Shown here: positions 1 through 9,320 of the stretch, in pieces | Position numbering within the stretch: position 1 is the first letter of the stretch | Layout of the letters: each line of letters starts with the position of its first letter | DNA from: Candidatus Eremiobacterota bacterium | GTDB lineage: Bacteria > Vulcanimicrobiota > CADAWZ01 > Ess09-12 | Reading direction: 5' to 3' | Length of the DNA stretch: 64,000 nt | Assembly (NCBI GenBank): GCA_031082125.1 | Contig: JAVHLM010000008.1 | Location: 207,611 to 271,610, forward strand | Program-made: the position numbers and the translations under genes | The notes under the pieces: model-generated | The model's database searches: none | What the model saw: the letters and a program-made list of their open reading frames with translations, nothing else | Told to the model about the DNA's origin: nothing

Positions 1-252
1 TTTCCCGGCCGGGGCGGTGGCCCCTTCTTTCCTGAGGGCGCTTACGGCCCAGAAGGTAAAAAATATGTGGACCTCCTGGCCAAGGGCGAGCGCGCCGTTC
101 GCAATGGTAAAGGCGGCAAAAAGCCTGTCCCATTCTCCGCTGAAGCAGACCAGGGAGACCCTGTCCTCCGGAGCTCCCCCTTTCTGCAGATGTGCCACCT
201 GCTCTTCAAGCCTTTTTATGCGCTCTTCAAGAGCGCCGGCGCTGCCATCCAT
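1..252 (-). CDS. DsrE/DsrF-like family protein, cut by window edge
   Basis: The first 84 residues are visible; the rest runs off the window. The N-terminus is a short predicted coiled coil (about residues 5-22). It is followed by the alternating beta strand pattern of DsrE-fold proteins (VSLVCFSGEWDRLFAAFTIA, then a second strand around VHIFFTFWAV). Members of the larger DsrE_2-type branch carry persulfide sulfur or are found beside sulfur-transfer proteins. The start ATG follows a GGGAGGT site. It lies 17 bases after the tusA-like gene on the same strand, so the two are probably co-transcribed and work together in sulfur relay. The catalytic cysteine region is outside the window, so function stays at family level. 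Confidence 0.75.
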   Translation of the reverse strand, partial: MDGSAGALEERIKRLEEQVAHLQKGGAPEDRVSLVCFSGEWDRLFAAFTIANGALALGQEVHIFFTFWAVSALRKEGATAPAGK

Positions 253-269
253 AAGGCCACCTCCCGGTA

Positions 270-497
270 TTACCCTGTCTTGATAGTTGCAATGCTGACG
301 GACCCTTCCCTGACAAGGCTTACCAGCGTGTTATGGGTCGTCTCGCACCATGCTTTGACATCGCTCTCAAAGGCAAGATCATCGGCCTTGATGACGATAA
401 TTGAGCCGGGAGGCGCCTTTCTGAAAGCTTTTGCAAGCTCCACAATGGGCCTCGGGCACTTTGTTCCGATGGCATCGATCTCTATATGCTCTGACAT
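270..497 (-). CDS. TusA/SirA-like sulfur carrier protein
   Basis: A 75-residue protein with the TusA hallmark CPRP at residues 14-17. The cysteine there carries a persulfide in the family. The rest follows the short alpha/beta fold, ending in the usual strand-rich tail. ATG at 497 is chosen because AGAGGTG sits about six bases upstream; a GTG six bases further upstream is the alternative. TusA proteins move sulfur for tRNA thiolation, molybdopterin or sulfur oxidation/reduction. Pairing with a DsrE-like protein, rather than tusBCD, points to a general cytoplasmic sulfur-trafficking pair. The exact acceptor is not visible. Confidence 0.88.
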   Translation of the reverse strand: MSEHIEIDAIGTKCPRPIVELAKAFRKAPPGSIIVIKADDLAFESDVKAWCETTHNTLVSLVREGSVSIATIKTG

Positions 498-803
498 AGA
501 CACCTCTTTTGCAGTACTTCTGCCCTTACAGCAGGCTCGCCCTTCTTTTCACTTTCCTAAAACATTCAGTGACACGGTGCCTTTTTCCTTTCTCCTTCAG
601 AGAGGTCCCCCGCCGGCAATTGCAGCGCCCGGTGAGGAGGAATTTTTACGGTGACAGGGAATGTCTGTTAAGAGAAAGACAAGATATTTCAAGCAAGTCT
701 GGGTTTCAACCAAGCCTTCTCCCTCATCTTGCGGCCAAGCGTTTTTTTCTTTAAACAGATCCTTTCAACAGGAACAAAAATCAAACAAATGGAGGAATGC
801 CAC
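498..803. other. Divergent intergenic region between tusA-like and PFOR genes
   Basis: About 306 bases that must hold both divergent promoters. I see no convincing full sigma-70 promoter. A six-codon mini-ORF (GTG at 651, TAA ending at 671) stands behind GAGGAGG. It could be a leader peptide or chance; nothing else supports it. ORFs that cross the region do not resemble known proteins. Confidence 0.4.
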
Positions 804-3800
804 ATGTCCGGTAACACTGAAACTCTCAATTCAGTCTCTCCTGCCTCAACGACCACGCGCTCAAAGAAAAGCGGCAACACCATGGTAACCATCACGGGCA
901 ACCAGGCGGCGACCCATGTCGCCTATGCTTACAGTGAGGTGGCTGCCATCTATCCCATCACTCCCTCGTCAGACATGGGGGAGATGGCCGACACCTGGGC
1001 GAGCGAGAAAAGGAAAAACATTTTCGGCCAGGTTGTTGACGTCATAGAGATGCAGTCAGAGGCGGGCGCCGCAGGGGCCGTCCATGGCTCCCTGAGTGCC
1101 GGCGCTCTGACGACAACCTTTACGGCCTCCCAGGGACTTCTTCTCATGATACCCAACATGCATAAGATCGCCGGCGAGATGATCCCGGCAGTATTCCACG
1201 TGTCGGCACGCTCCCTGGCCTGCCAGTCCCTCTCAATCTTCGGTGACCATTCAGACGTGATGAGCGTGAGAAACACCGGCTTCGGCCTGATATGCTCCAG
1301 CTCGCCCCAGGAGGTCATGGACCTTGCAGCGGTGGCCCATCTTTCAACCCTGAAAAGCCAGGTCCCCTTCCTCCATTTCTTTGACGGCTTCCGCACCTCC
1401 GCAGAGATAATGAAGGTTGAGGAGATAAGCTACGATATCCTGAAAGAGCTCTATGAGCCTGAGTATCTGAGAAGGTTCCGCAACAGGGCGATGCGCCCTG
1501 AAAAGCCCTATGCGAAGGTAGGCGCCCAGAACCCCGATGTGTATTTCCAGGGGCGCGAGACGATTAATAAAGATTACGACGCAGTTCCCGGCATTGTCCA
1601 GGAATATATGGACAAGGTAGCGGCAAAAACGGGGAGACAGTACCACCTCTTTGATTACTACGGCCATCCCCAGGCCACCAATATCATTGTGGCCATGGGA
1701 AGTGGCTGTGAGACCATTGAGGAATCCATTGACTGCATGCTGAAGCGCGGAGACAAGGTGGGCATGGTGCGCGTGCGCCTTTACAGGCCTTTCTCAGCCG
1801 AGGCCCTTGTGAAGGTGATCCCCACCTCTGTCGAGAGAATAGCGGTGCTGGACAGGACCAAGGAGCCCGGATCTCTTGGCGAGCCGCTTTACATGGACAT
1901 CGTGACGGCCCTTGCAGGAAAAAATATCAAGATTATCGGGGGAAGATACGGCCTCTCGAGCAAGGAGTTCACCCCCTCGATGGTGCAGGCTGTCTACCGC
2001 CATCTTGCGGGGAAATGCACCCACAACTTCACGGTGGGAATCAATGACGACGTGACGCACCTGTCGCTCCCCATCGACGAGGAGCTCTGCTCGGAGCCCG
2101 CCGACATGAAGAGCTGCATGTTCTGGGGACTGGGCTCCGACGGCACCGTCGGCGCCAATAAGGACTCCATCAAGATCATAGGTGATAACACTGATCTGAA
2201 CGCTCAAGGCTACTTTGTCTATGATTCAAAGAAATCATACGGCATCACCATCTCCCACCTGCGGTTCGGCAAGAGCCCCATCAAGTCGCCTTACCTGGTC
2301 TATCACCCCAATTTTGTGGCGTGCCACAATCCCGCCTATATCGGCCGGTATGACATGCTCAAGGGGATCAAGGAGGGAGGCGTGTTCCTCCTCAACTCCG
2401 ACTGGGACCGCACCGAGGTCTTCAGCCATCTCACCGAGGAGATGCAGAAAACCATCATGGAGAAGAAGATCAGGTTCTACACCATCGACGCCCTCAAGAT
2501 CTCCGAGGCGGCCGGCCTGGGAGCCAGGATCAACACCGTGATGATGACCGCCTTTTTCCTCGTGTCGGGAGTGCTGGAGCATGATGAGGCTATCAAGCTC
2601 ATCAAGAGCGCCATCAAGAAAACCTACTCCAAAAAAGGCGAGGAAGTGGTGAAGAAGAACTGGGAATGCGTTGACCGCACCGCCGAGGCGCTGGTGCAGG
2701 TCGATATCCCTGAGAAGATCACCGCCTCGTACAAACCGCCCAGGCTTATCCCCGACGATGCACCGATCTTTGCCAGGGAAATAATTGAGCGTTCCATGCA
2801 CCTCCTCGGAGATGAGGTGCCTGTCTCAAAGATGTCCTTTGACGGCGTGCTTCCCACGGCCACATCTAGGCTGGAAAAGCGCGGCATCGCTCCCCGCGTG
2901 CCGGTATGGGTCCCTGAGCACTGCATCCAGTGCAACCAGTGCGTCAACGCCTGTCCCCATGCCGTTGTGAGGGCAAAGCAGATAGCGCCTGATGACCTGA
3001 AAAATGCTCCTTCAAGCTTCCATGTGGAGGATTCAAAGACCAAGAATGACAAGAGCTGGAAATTCAGGCTCCAGATATATGTGGACGACTGCACGGGCTG
3101 CGGCGTCTGCGTGGAAACCTGCCCGGCAAAGACCAAGGCCCTGGAATTCTCGGTGCTTGAAAAAGAGCGCCAGAGCGGACAGGCCGAGAACTATCGCTTC
3201 TTTGACGCTCTGCCCGACAATGTGGGAGCCGACACCAAGAACCTGAAGAGCAGCGGCTTCATCAAGCCCCTTTTCGAGTTCTCAGGCGCCTGCGGGGGCT
3301 GCGGCGAGACACCCTACATCAGGCTCATCACCCAGCTCTTCGGCGAAAGGATGATAGTTGCCAATGCCACGGGCTGCTCATCAATCTATGGCGGCACCTT
3401 CCCCACCATACCCTACTGCACTACCAAGGAGGGCAGGGGGCCTGCCTGGGGCAACTCCCTTTTCGAGGACAATGCCGAATACGGCTTTGGCATGCGCCTC
3501 GCCGTTGAAAGCAACCGCAGGACCCTCAGGGCAGCCGTCGAGCAGTACATTGCCCTCCAGGGAGCAACCGAAGCGCTCAAGGCAGCCCTTACCGCCTGCC
3601 TGGGCGCCTGGGACAAGACCGACAGCGAAGCGGTGGCAGCCCAGCAGGCGGTGCAGCCCCTCATCCAGGAAGCCCTCAAGGGAAGTGATGGCGAGAAAAA
3701 GGCCCTCCTTGAGAAAATTCAGGAGCTTCAGGATTACTTCGTGGAGAAGAGCATCTGGTGCATCGGCGGCGACGGGTGGGCCTATGACATCGGCTACGGC

Positions 3801-4379
3801 GGCCTGGACCACGTGGTGGCCTCGGGGAGAAATGTGAACATCCTGGTGCTTGACACCGAGGTGTATTCAAACACCGGCGGCCAGGCATCAAAGTCAACGC
3901 CCCTCGCCGCAGTGGCGAAATTCGCCAACGCGGGAAAAAGAGTGGGCAAGAAAAACCTGGGACTGATGTGCATGAGCTATGGCTATGTCTATGTGGCCTC
4001 AATTGCCCTTGGCGCCAACAGGAACCAGGCCCTCAAGGCGCTCCTTGAGGCCGAGGCCTATCCCGGGCCCTCAATCGTCATCGCCTACTCTCCCTGTATC
4101 GCCCACGGTTTCAACATGATGAAGACCCAGACTGAGCAGAAGCGGGCCGTCGAGAGCGGCTACTGGCCCCTTTACCGTTACAACCCCTCATCCGAGAAGC
4201 CCTTTACGTGGGATAACCCTGAGGTGACAGGCAGTTTCCAGGACTTCATCCGCGGGGAAACGCGCTACAACTCCCTTAAGCTCACGGCACCGCAGGATGC
4301 CGAGCGCCTTTTTGCCGAGGCGGAGAAGGACGCGAAGCGGCGTATCGACTTCTTTAAAAAGATAGGCGAGATACTCTAG
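804..4379 (+). CDS. nifJ: Pyruvate:ferredoxin (flavodoxin) oxidoreductase, single-chain
   Basis: A 1191-residue homodimer-type PFOR. It oxidatively decarboxylates pyruvate to acetyl-CoA and CO2 and passes electrons to ferredoxin or flavodoxin in the cytoplasm. Domains in order are the pyrimidine-binding domain with YPITPSS at 50-56, the transketolase-C-like and EKR regions, and an inserted 2[4Fe-4S] ferredoxin domain (CIQCNQC from residue 707, CTGCGVC from 763). Last comes the C-terminal TPP-binding domain (GDGWAYDIG from 990, NTGGQ from 1023). Length fits the family. ATG at 804 has GGAGG eight bases upstream. About 26 residues precede the usual MVTITGNQ start, a slightly longer N-terminus than most. 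A strong terminator follows, so it is probably monocistronic. Confidence 0.97.
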   Translation: MSGNTETLNSVSPASTTTRSKKSGNTMVTITGNQAATHVAYAYSEVAAIYPITPSSDMGEMADTWASEKRKNIFGQVVDVIEMQSEAGAAGAVHGSLSAGALTTTFTASQGLLLMIPNMHKIAGEMIPAVFHVSARSLACQSLSIFGDHSDVMSVRNTGFGLICSSSPQEVMDLAAVAHLSTLKSQVPFLHFFDGFRTSAEIMKVEEISYDILKELYEPEYLRRFRNRAMRPEKPYAKVGAQNPDVYFQGRETINKDYDAVPGIVQEYMDKVAAKTGRQYHLFDYYGHPQATNIIVAMGSGCETIEESIDCMLKRGDKVGMVRVRLYRPFSAEALVKVIPTSVERIAVLDRTKEPGSLGEPLYMDIVTALAGKNIKIIGGRYGLSSKEFTPSMVQAVYRHLAGKCTHNFTVGINDDVTHLSLPIDEELCSEPADMKSCMFWGLGSDGTVGANKDSIKIIGDNTDLNAQGYFVYDSKKSYGITISHLRFGKSPIKSPYLVYHPNFVACHNPAYIGRYDMLKGIKEGGVFLLNSDWDRTEVFSHLTEEMQKTIMEKKIRFYTIDALKISEAAGLGARINTVMMTAFFLVSGVLEHDEAIKLIKSAIKKTYSKKGEEVVKKNWECVDRTAEALVQVDIPEKITASYKPPRLIPDDAPIFAREIIERSMHLLGDEVPVSKMSFDGVLPTATSRLEKRGIAPRVPVWVPEHCIQCNQCVNACPHAVVRAKQIAPDDLKNAPSSFHVEDSKTKNDKSWKFRLQIYVDDCTGCGVCVETCPAKTKALEFSVLEKERQSGQAENYRFFDALPDNVGADTKNLKSSGFIKPLFEFSGACGGCGETPYIRLITQLFGERMIVANATGCSSIYGGTFPTIPYCTTKEGRGPAWGNSLFEDNAEYGFGMRLAVESNRRTLRAAVEQYIALQGATEALKAALTACLGAWDKTDSEAVAAQQAVQPLIQEALKGSDGEKKALLEKIQELQDYFVEKSIWCIGGDGWAYDIGYGGLDHVVASGRNVNILVLDTEVYSNTGGQASKSTPLAAVAKFANAGKRVGKKNLGLMCMSYGYVYVASIALGANRNQALKALLEAEAYPGPSIVIAYSPCIAHGFNMMKTQTEQKRAVESGYWPLYRYNPSSEKPFTWDNPEVTGSFQDFIRGETRYNSLKLTAPQDAERLFAEAEKDAKRRIDFFKKIGEIL

Positions 4380-4389
4380 GAATTAAAAA

Positions 4390-4423
4390 AAGAGGGCCCT
4401 CACTCGAGGGCCTTCTTTTTTTT
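4390..4423. terminator. Intrinsic terminator, bidirectional
   Basis: An 11-bp stem (one G-T pair) with arms 4390-4400 and 4407-4417 and a six-base loop, followed by T8 on the plus strand. An A-run before the stem gives a T-run on the minus strand, so it can end both PFOR and the FTR operon. Confidence 0.9.
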
Positions 4424-4439
4424 CACCTGTGAGAGACAT

Positions 4440-4949
4440 TCAGAGAAACCTCTCAAAGCGCTCCTTCTTGACTTTACAGACGGGGCATGTCTCGGGAGGC
4501 TCCTCGCGGGCGCAGAGGTATCCGCAAACCTTGCAGCGCCAGACAGGGTAGGCAAGCTTCCCGGGAAGGAGGGCGCCTCCAGGGATCTGCTTATCCCTTT
4601 TTCCCCCGGGAGGCCGGCGCTCAGGGATGGAGCCCTCGAGGACCACCTCTTTTCTTATCACCTTTTCTGAAACGTAGAGAGCGCAATAGCACATGTGAAA
4701 TGCGCCGAGATCGGGATCCCTGTAATCGCAGGGGCAGATTATATCAAGGTCTTCCTCTTTTTTCCCTGAGGCGAGCCTGCAGGGGCATGCCCAGTAACCG
4801 TAACGGTCCTCGTTCACAAGGAGGCCTGCAATGAGGTCCTTGGTGAACTCCCTGTCAGGATTGAGATGGTAGCCTCCTGACTGGGCATCCCTGGAAAGCT
4901 TCTGCAATGCCTTTTCGATTCTTTCTTCAGCAGGGGCTTCTTCGCTCAT
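4440..4949 (-). CDS. Ferredoxin:thioredoxin reductase catalytic chain with C-terminal rubredoxin-like domain
   Basis: A 169-residue protein. Residues 30-115 are the FTR catalytic domain, with three cysteine pairs (CPC at 55-57, CPC at 72-74, CYC at 87-89). These hold the [4Fe-4S] cluster and active-site disulfide that pass ferredoxin electrons to thioredoxin-like proteins. The last ~35 residues are a rubredoxin/rubrerythrin-type metal site (CKVCGY and CPVCK). The start ATG overlaps the stop of the upstream glutaredoxin gene (ATGA), showing translational coupling. The standalone chain with a fused rubredoxin knuckle is typical of anaerobes and differs from the two-subunit plant enzyme. The overlapped glutaredoxin is the likely electron acceptor. 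Confidence 0.93.
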   Translation of the reverse strand: MSEEAPAEERIEKALQKLSRDAQSGGYHLNPDREFTKDLIAGLLVNEDRYGYWACPCRLASGKKEEDLDIICPCDYRDPDLGAFHMCYCALYVSEKVIRKEVVLEGSIPERRPPGGKRDKQIPGGALLPGKLAYPVWRCKVCGYLCAREEPPETCPVCKVKKERFERFL

Positions 4950-5224
4950 TTCCCTAGGGCCTCCCTTATGGCAATCTCCTTGAAGCCCACAATGCACTGA
5001 TCGTTAATCACTATGGTGGGAAAGGAGCACTGGGGGTTGTGCTTCTTGACCTCGTCCATGACCTCGTCCTTTTCCGGTCCCTTGAGCTTGTCCACATCGA
5101 CATACTCAAAGGCCACCTTGAGCTCGCTGAGAAGATTTTTCACCTTGCTGCACCACCCGCATGTGCTCAGGGCAAAGAGAAGCACAGAGCCTCTCTTCTC
5201 GCCGTCCATATATTTTTTATCCAT
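4946..5224 (-). CDS. Glutaredoxin-like protein
   Basis: A 92-residue thioredoxin-fold protein with CGWC at residues 22-25, and a FPT cis-proline segment followed by a VGF turn, as in NrdH/Grx proteins. ATG at 5224 is chosen because AAGGAGG lies just upstream; the longer reading frame has no such site. The stop codon overlaps the start of the FTR gene by four bases. Coupled translation and family precedent indicate that FTR reduces this protein, making a ferredoxin-driven thiol reduction system. Confidence 0.9.
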   Translation of the reverse strand: MDKKYMDGEKRGSVLLFALSTCGWCSKVKNLLSELKVAFEYVDVDKLKGPEKDEVMDEVKKHNPQCSFPTIVINDQCIVGFKEIAIREALGK

Positions 5225-5373
5225 ATCGAGCCTCCTTAAAGGGATCCCAATTATTTCTTTCATCCCTTCAAAATCCCTCTTTGCGTGGAAGGAATCTTTG
5301 CCGGCACAATGAATCTTTCCTTATATTAATTTATCTATATATTCAGAAATAAAAATTGAAAGGATGTGCCGCG

Positions 5374-5544
5374 ATGGCTCTCAAGATTTTCAAGTGCACA
5401 AGGTGCGGAAACGTATTTGAGAGGCTCATAAGGTCCAGCGAAGAGAAAAAAAAGGAGCCATGCCCCCACTGCGGAAGCGAAGAGACGAAACATACCTTCC
5501 TGGGACAGTTTCTGGGCAAGGTGGGATGCTTCGAGGGCGGCTGA
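5374..5544 (+). CDS. FmdB-like zinc ribbon protein
   Basis: A 56-residue protein with the FmdB zinc-ribbon pattern: CTRCG near residues 9-13 and CPHCGS near 30-35. A short basic helix lies between. FmdB was named as a putative regulator of amide degradation, but most copies have no tested function. ATG at 5374 follows AAAGGA. It faces the HEAT-repeat gene, with only about 42 bases between the two stop codons and no clear terminator there. Confidence 0.8.
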   Translation: MALKIFKCTRCGNVFERLIRSSEEKKKEPCPHCGSEETKHTFLGQFLGKVGCFEGG

Positions 5545-5586
5545 AGGAGATAGCAAGGGGGGAGTTCCCCTCTCACCACGGCCCTT

Positions 5587-8500
5587 TCATTTCGCCTTGG
5601 AGGCATTTCTCATGAGGGCCCGGTAATATTCTCCGCGCAGCTCCCACTCCCTGATCCTGCTCTTCTGCAGGGTCGCATTCTTCTCTGCCAGGGACCTGTC
5701 AATGGAAGGAAGGAGCGCCTGAAAAGCCTCGTCGCGCTGACGGGCCTGGCTTTCAATGGTATCCAGCGCCGAGGCCATTCCGTCGCGTTCTGATGAGAGC
5801 TGGGCGAGCCATACCTTGAGGTCTTTACAGTCCGTTTCCAGATCGCTTTCCTTCTGGCGGCCATCCCTCATCTGCTGCACTATACCGTCACGCTCGGCAG
5901 AGAGCACGGCAAGTCTGGCATCTATTTCGCCGATAAGGTGCTCATAGCTTTCCGCATGCTCGCGGTAGTGCTCTTTGAGCTCAATATAGGCCTCGCGGTG
6001 CTCCTTGGCGAGCTTCTTTTCTGAAGGCCATTCGGGCAGAATCTCGCGGATCTTCCCCTCGAGGGTCATGCGGAGCTTTTCCCACTGAGCCTGGTGCTTC
6101 TCGTGAAGGGCCGTCTCGCTCTTTATGCGGCCCTCGCACTTCCCGAGGGAGTCATTGAGAGCCTTGAGAGCGGCCATGGTCTCCTCTCTGGTCCTCTCGG
6201 CCTCATTGAGACGCACCCTGTCCCTGGCCAGGGTGTGCTCCACCATTTCAAGCTCCTGGCGCTTCCCCTCGATGTCCTTGGTGAGAGTGCGCAGCGCCAG
6301 GGTTTCGCCGAAACCGCACTCTTCAAGAACCGCCCTTGCCCGCTCACCCGCTTTTTGAAACTCGGCGCTGTCTATGAGGGTGAGAAGGGGCTCTACTATC
6401 GATGAATGGCCCATGTATTTCAGGCCCTCCAGCACGGTTTCCTTAAATACCGATGAATAACGCGGGTTATGAAGTATCTCGAGGAAGAACTCCCTGGCCG
6501 AGGGATTCTTCAGGGCATTAAGGCCCTGGAGTGCCAGGAGCCGCATGTCGTGCCGCTCATTATCATTGCGGGCACGGTCAAGGAAAAAGGCGAAGCAGTC
6601 GTCGATCCCGATATGCACAAGAGCCTGCATGGCACTGAGCCGGTAATTCGGTGCAAGCCCTGCGTCAGAGGCCATATGCTTGAGCTCATTGATGATGAGG
6701 GTCTCCTCTTCTGAAAAAGGCGGGTACACAAGATAGGCTAGGGATTCAAGGGCTCTCTCCCTCACCGTGTCGCCGAACTGCTCCTGCTTGAAAGAGAAAA
6801 GCGTGGCAGCGTGTGAACGGGCTCCCTCAATCCTCCTTAAAACGGAGAGCACAAGCGATATGACGTCATGATCAGTGGAGCCGCCCCCCAGCAGCTTCAG
6901 GAGCTGCGGCAGGAGGGTGGTGATGAGCATTATTTCCCATTTCACGTACTCCACAAGCTCACTATTCTTCCCCATCTTCATCGCCTGCATCTTCTCCTCG
7001 GCGGAATAGCGCGGAAGCTGGGCAAACCCTCCCGCCATTATTTCAAGCGTCACCTTCTGTACATAGGAATCATCGATGGAAAGAAGCTGGAGCAGCTTGG
7101 GGAAATACTTCAGGAGCTTCCCTTCTTTGACCACAAGCAGCTGGAGCACATGGAGGTGCACAACCGGCGCCACCTGGGGGCTCCTGAGAAGGTTCTCCAT
7201 TATCCACTGGGCCTGAAGACGGGCCTGGGAATTCTGCCCGCCTATGGCGTTGTCCAGGATCTCGCAGAGAATTTTTTTCTGGAATGTTGAGAGGTCGGAG
7301 CTGAGGCCCTTCTGGAGGGCGAGGAACACATCCTGGCCCTTTCTTTCATAGAGGGAAGCCTTGGTCACAAGGCTGTCGCTTATGGTGCCCGCTGCCTTTT
7401 TATAAATCTCATCATGGGGAAACTCGGGAAAGAGAAGGATATCCAGAAAATCCTGGAGCACCTCCTCTTCCTCGCGGGAGTCGCGGGTGCTTGAGAACCA
7501 TGAGAAAAAGAGATCAAAGGTGAGATTTCTCACCTCTCTCGAGTCTGAGAGGAAAAGAGCTCTCACCCTTCTTCTGAGCTCGTCGCTCCTCATCGGATTG
7601 GTTTTAAGAAGCTCAAGGGCAAGGATCTTTATGTCGTCGGGGGCTGGAGCCATTTCATCAAAAAGGGACGTGAGAAACGCCAGCACCTCGTCGTCGGTAA
7701 ACTTTCCGCTCTTTATCAGGTCCACATAGGAAGAGAATGCGCCCTTGCGCACCTCGTCCCTCCCGTCACAGATCCCCTGCCTGAGAAACCTTATATTCTC
7801 TTCCAGGGGCATCTCCCTGATCTCCCTGAACATGCTCCTGGTGATTTCTCCCGGCACATCCTCTTCGGGAAGGCGCCTGATACAGGCCGCAACCTTTTGA
7901 TAAAAAGGGAAGTCCGGGCTGTGGTAGTGCACAAGGACCTTCCCGGCTCTTTTCCTCACCGAAGAAGGGAACTTCCCTTCACCAGAAGCCATCTCTACCA
8001 GCAGGTCAATGACTTCCTCAGTGGGACAGGTTCCCAGAATTCTGGTGACAAGCTCCTGGGCCACTTTCTCGGGGTACTCGCCTTTCCTCACCGCGGGAAG
8101 AATCTGGAAGACCACCCTGGCCGAAATTGCTTTATGGGTCTCACAGAGAGAGGCAAGCTCATCAATCAGGTGGGGCAGTTCCTCCGGTGCAATGTCCTTG
8201 AGGAGGGAGAGGAGCATCTCAAGGGCGTCACGGTCTCTGGTCGCGAGGGCTGCCATGAGCCCCAGAAGGTTCTGCACGGTATCGGAGTATGCTTTTTCTT
8301 CTCCAAGAATAAGGGAGCGGTAAAAATTGAAAGCCACGGGAGAGGCGATATCTGAGAGCTCTTTGATGGCAAGAAGCCTTACGCCCGGCCTTGTGTCAAG
8401 AACACACTGAAGAAGGGGTGCCAGGGTTCTTTCAACCTTGCACATCTGATGATAACTGTAATTCAGGGACGGGTATGCGATGAGGGTCACGAGCCTCTCA

Positions 8501-9189
8501 CCCTTTTCATTTCCCTCCAGGAGCTTCCTGAACTCGGAGCGAACATTCTCCGTATGTGCCAGCACGCGCCTGTTGAGATAGGCCAGCTGCTCCACTTTCT
8601 GGCGGTCCTTATCCTTGTGGCGCGGCAGCTTTTTCATCTCCTCCCTGGTGGTGGCCATTGCCTCGGGGTAGTGGTACTCAAAGCAGAGGCTGAGGGCCCT
8701 CGCAAGGACCTCCCAGGACTGGGCGCTTATATCGGTCTCAATGTTGAACTTCACCTGGAGGGTTTTCACCATAATCTTGTAGATAGGAAGATTCTTTTCC
8801 ATCAGAAAGAGTTGGTGGAGCTTCTCATAGAGCTTTGGATCAAGGGTATTGAGATAGATCTCCATAAGGTCAAGGATCAGCGCTGACGGCACATCAAGGG
8901 AATAAATCTCGCCTATCTGCACGAGGGAGCTGGCGGCGGCAAGCCTCAGACGGCGCGGCAGACTCTCAGGAGCCTTCACCACCTCTATGAGGGTGTTCCT
9001 GAGGGATTTGTGCTTTCTTGTGCCCGCCTCCCAGATGGCCAGGTATTTCTGGTACTCAGGCACATCGGGAGAGGTGATGAGCTCCTGGAGCACTATATCG
9101 GCGTCTTTTCTGAAAAGGAGAGACATGGTGCCCATGAGGCGGTGGGGCAGCGATTTACCCGTAAGCAGTGAGCGGGTCTTCTCGTCCAT
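5587..9189 (-). CDS. Giant HEAT-repeat protein with C-terminal coiled coil
   Basis: 1200 residues, no signal peptide or membrane segment seen. About residues 20-970 are irregular paired helices of HEAT/armadillo type, with repeated L-x-x-L and AL-x-x-I signatures. The final ~210 residues are charged, heptad-rich helix (many E/K/R, few glycines) expected to form a coiled coil. Such proteins act as scaffolds; no catalytic motif is visible. The start ATG has GGAG close by and GGAGGAG further up. It is transcribed away from the ABC transporter operon, sharing a 130-base divergent region. Two other HEAT proteins lie in the pel block. Function is not assigned. Confidence 0.85.
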   Translation of the reverse strand: MDEKTRSLLTGKSLPHRLMGTMSLLFRKDADIVLQELITSPDVPEYQKYLAIWEAGTRKHKSLRNTLIEVVKAPESLPRRLRLAAASSLVQIGEIYSLDVPSALILDLMEIYLNTLDPKLYEKLHQLFLMEKNLPIYKIMVKTLQVKFNIETDISAQSWEVLARALSLCFEYHYPEAMATTREEMKKLPRHKDKDRQKVEQLAYLNRRVLAHTENVRSEFRKLLEGNEKGERLVTLIAYPSLNYSYHQMCKVERTLAPLLQCVLDTRPGVRLLAIKELSDIASPVAFNFYRSLILGEEKAYSDTVQNLLGLMAALATRDRDALEMLLSLLKDIAPEELPHLIDELASLCETHKAISARVVFQILPAVRKGEYPEKVAQELVTRILGTCPTEEVIDLLVEMASGEGKFPSSVRKRAGKVLVHYHSPDFPFYQKVAACIRRLPEEDVPGEITRSMFREIREMPLEENIRFLRQGICDGRDEVRKGAFSSYVDLIKSGKFTDDEVLAFLTSLFDEMAPAPDDIKILALELLKTNPMRSDELRRRVRALFLSDSREVRNLTFDLFFSWFSSTRDSREEEEVLQDFLDILLFPEFPHDEIYKKAAGTISDSLVTKASLYERKGQDVFLALQKGLSSDLSTFQKKILCEILDNAIGGQNSQARLQAQWIMENLLRSPQVAPVVHLHVLQLLVVKEGKLLKYFPKLLQLLSIDDSYVQKVTLEIMAGGFAQLPRYSAEEKMQAMKMGKNSELVEYVKWEIMLITTLLPQLLKLLGGGSTDHDVISLVLSVLRRIEGARSHAATLFSFKQEQFGDTVRERALESLAYLVYPPFSEEETLIINELKHMASDAGLAPNYRLSAMQALVHIGIDDCFAFFLDRARNDNERHDMRLLALQGLNALKNPSAREFFLEILHNPRYSSVFKETVLEGLKYMGHSSIVEPLLTLIDSAEFQKAGERARAVLEECGFGETLALRTLTKDIEGKRQELEMVEHTLARDRVRLNEAERTREETMAALKALNDSLGKCEGRIKSETALHEKHQAQWEKLRMTLEGKIREILPEWPSEKKLAKEHREAYIELKEHYREHAESYEHLIGEIDARLAVLSAERDGIVQQMRDGRQKESDLETDCKDLKVWLAQLSSERDGMASALDTIESQARQRDEAFQALLPSIDRSLAEKNATLQKSRIREWELRGEYYRALMRNASKAK

Positions 9190-9320
9190 ACTCCAAACTT
9201 CTCCTCCCGCAGGAACTCTCCTTTTCAGGGAGGAAAGGAATTTCTTTACTTAGAATATAGTAAAATACGCCTTTGCCTTTGTACGCCAAGAAATGCTTAA
9301 TCCCTGAAAGAGGAAAGACC

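Noticed and set aside
651..671. Six-codon leader ORF before the PFOR gene with a strong Shine-Dalgarno sequence
   Set aside because: Too short and unsupported by any hairpin or other leader feature; kept only as a remark.
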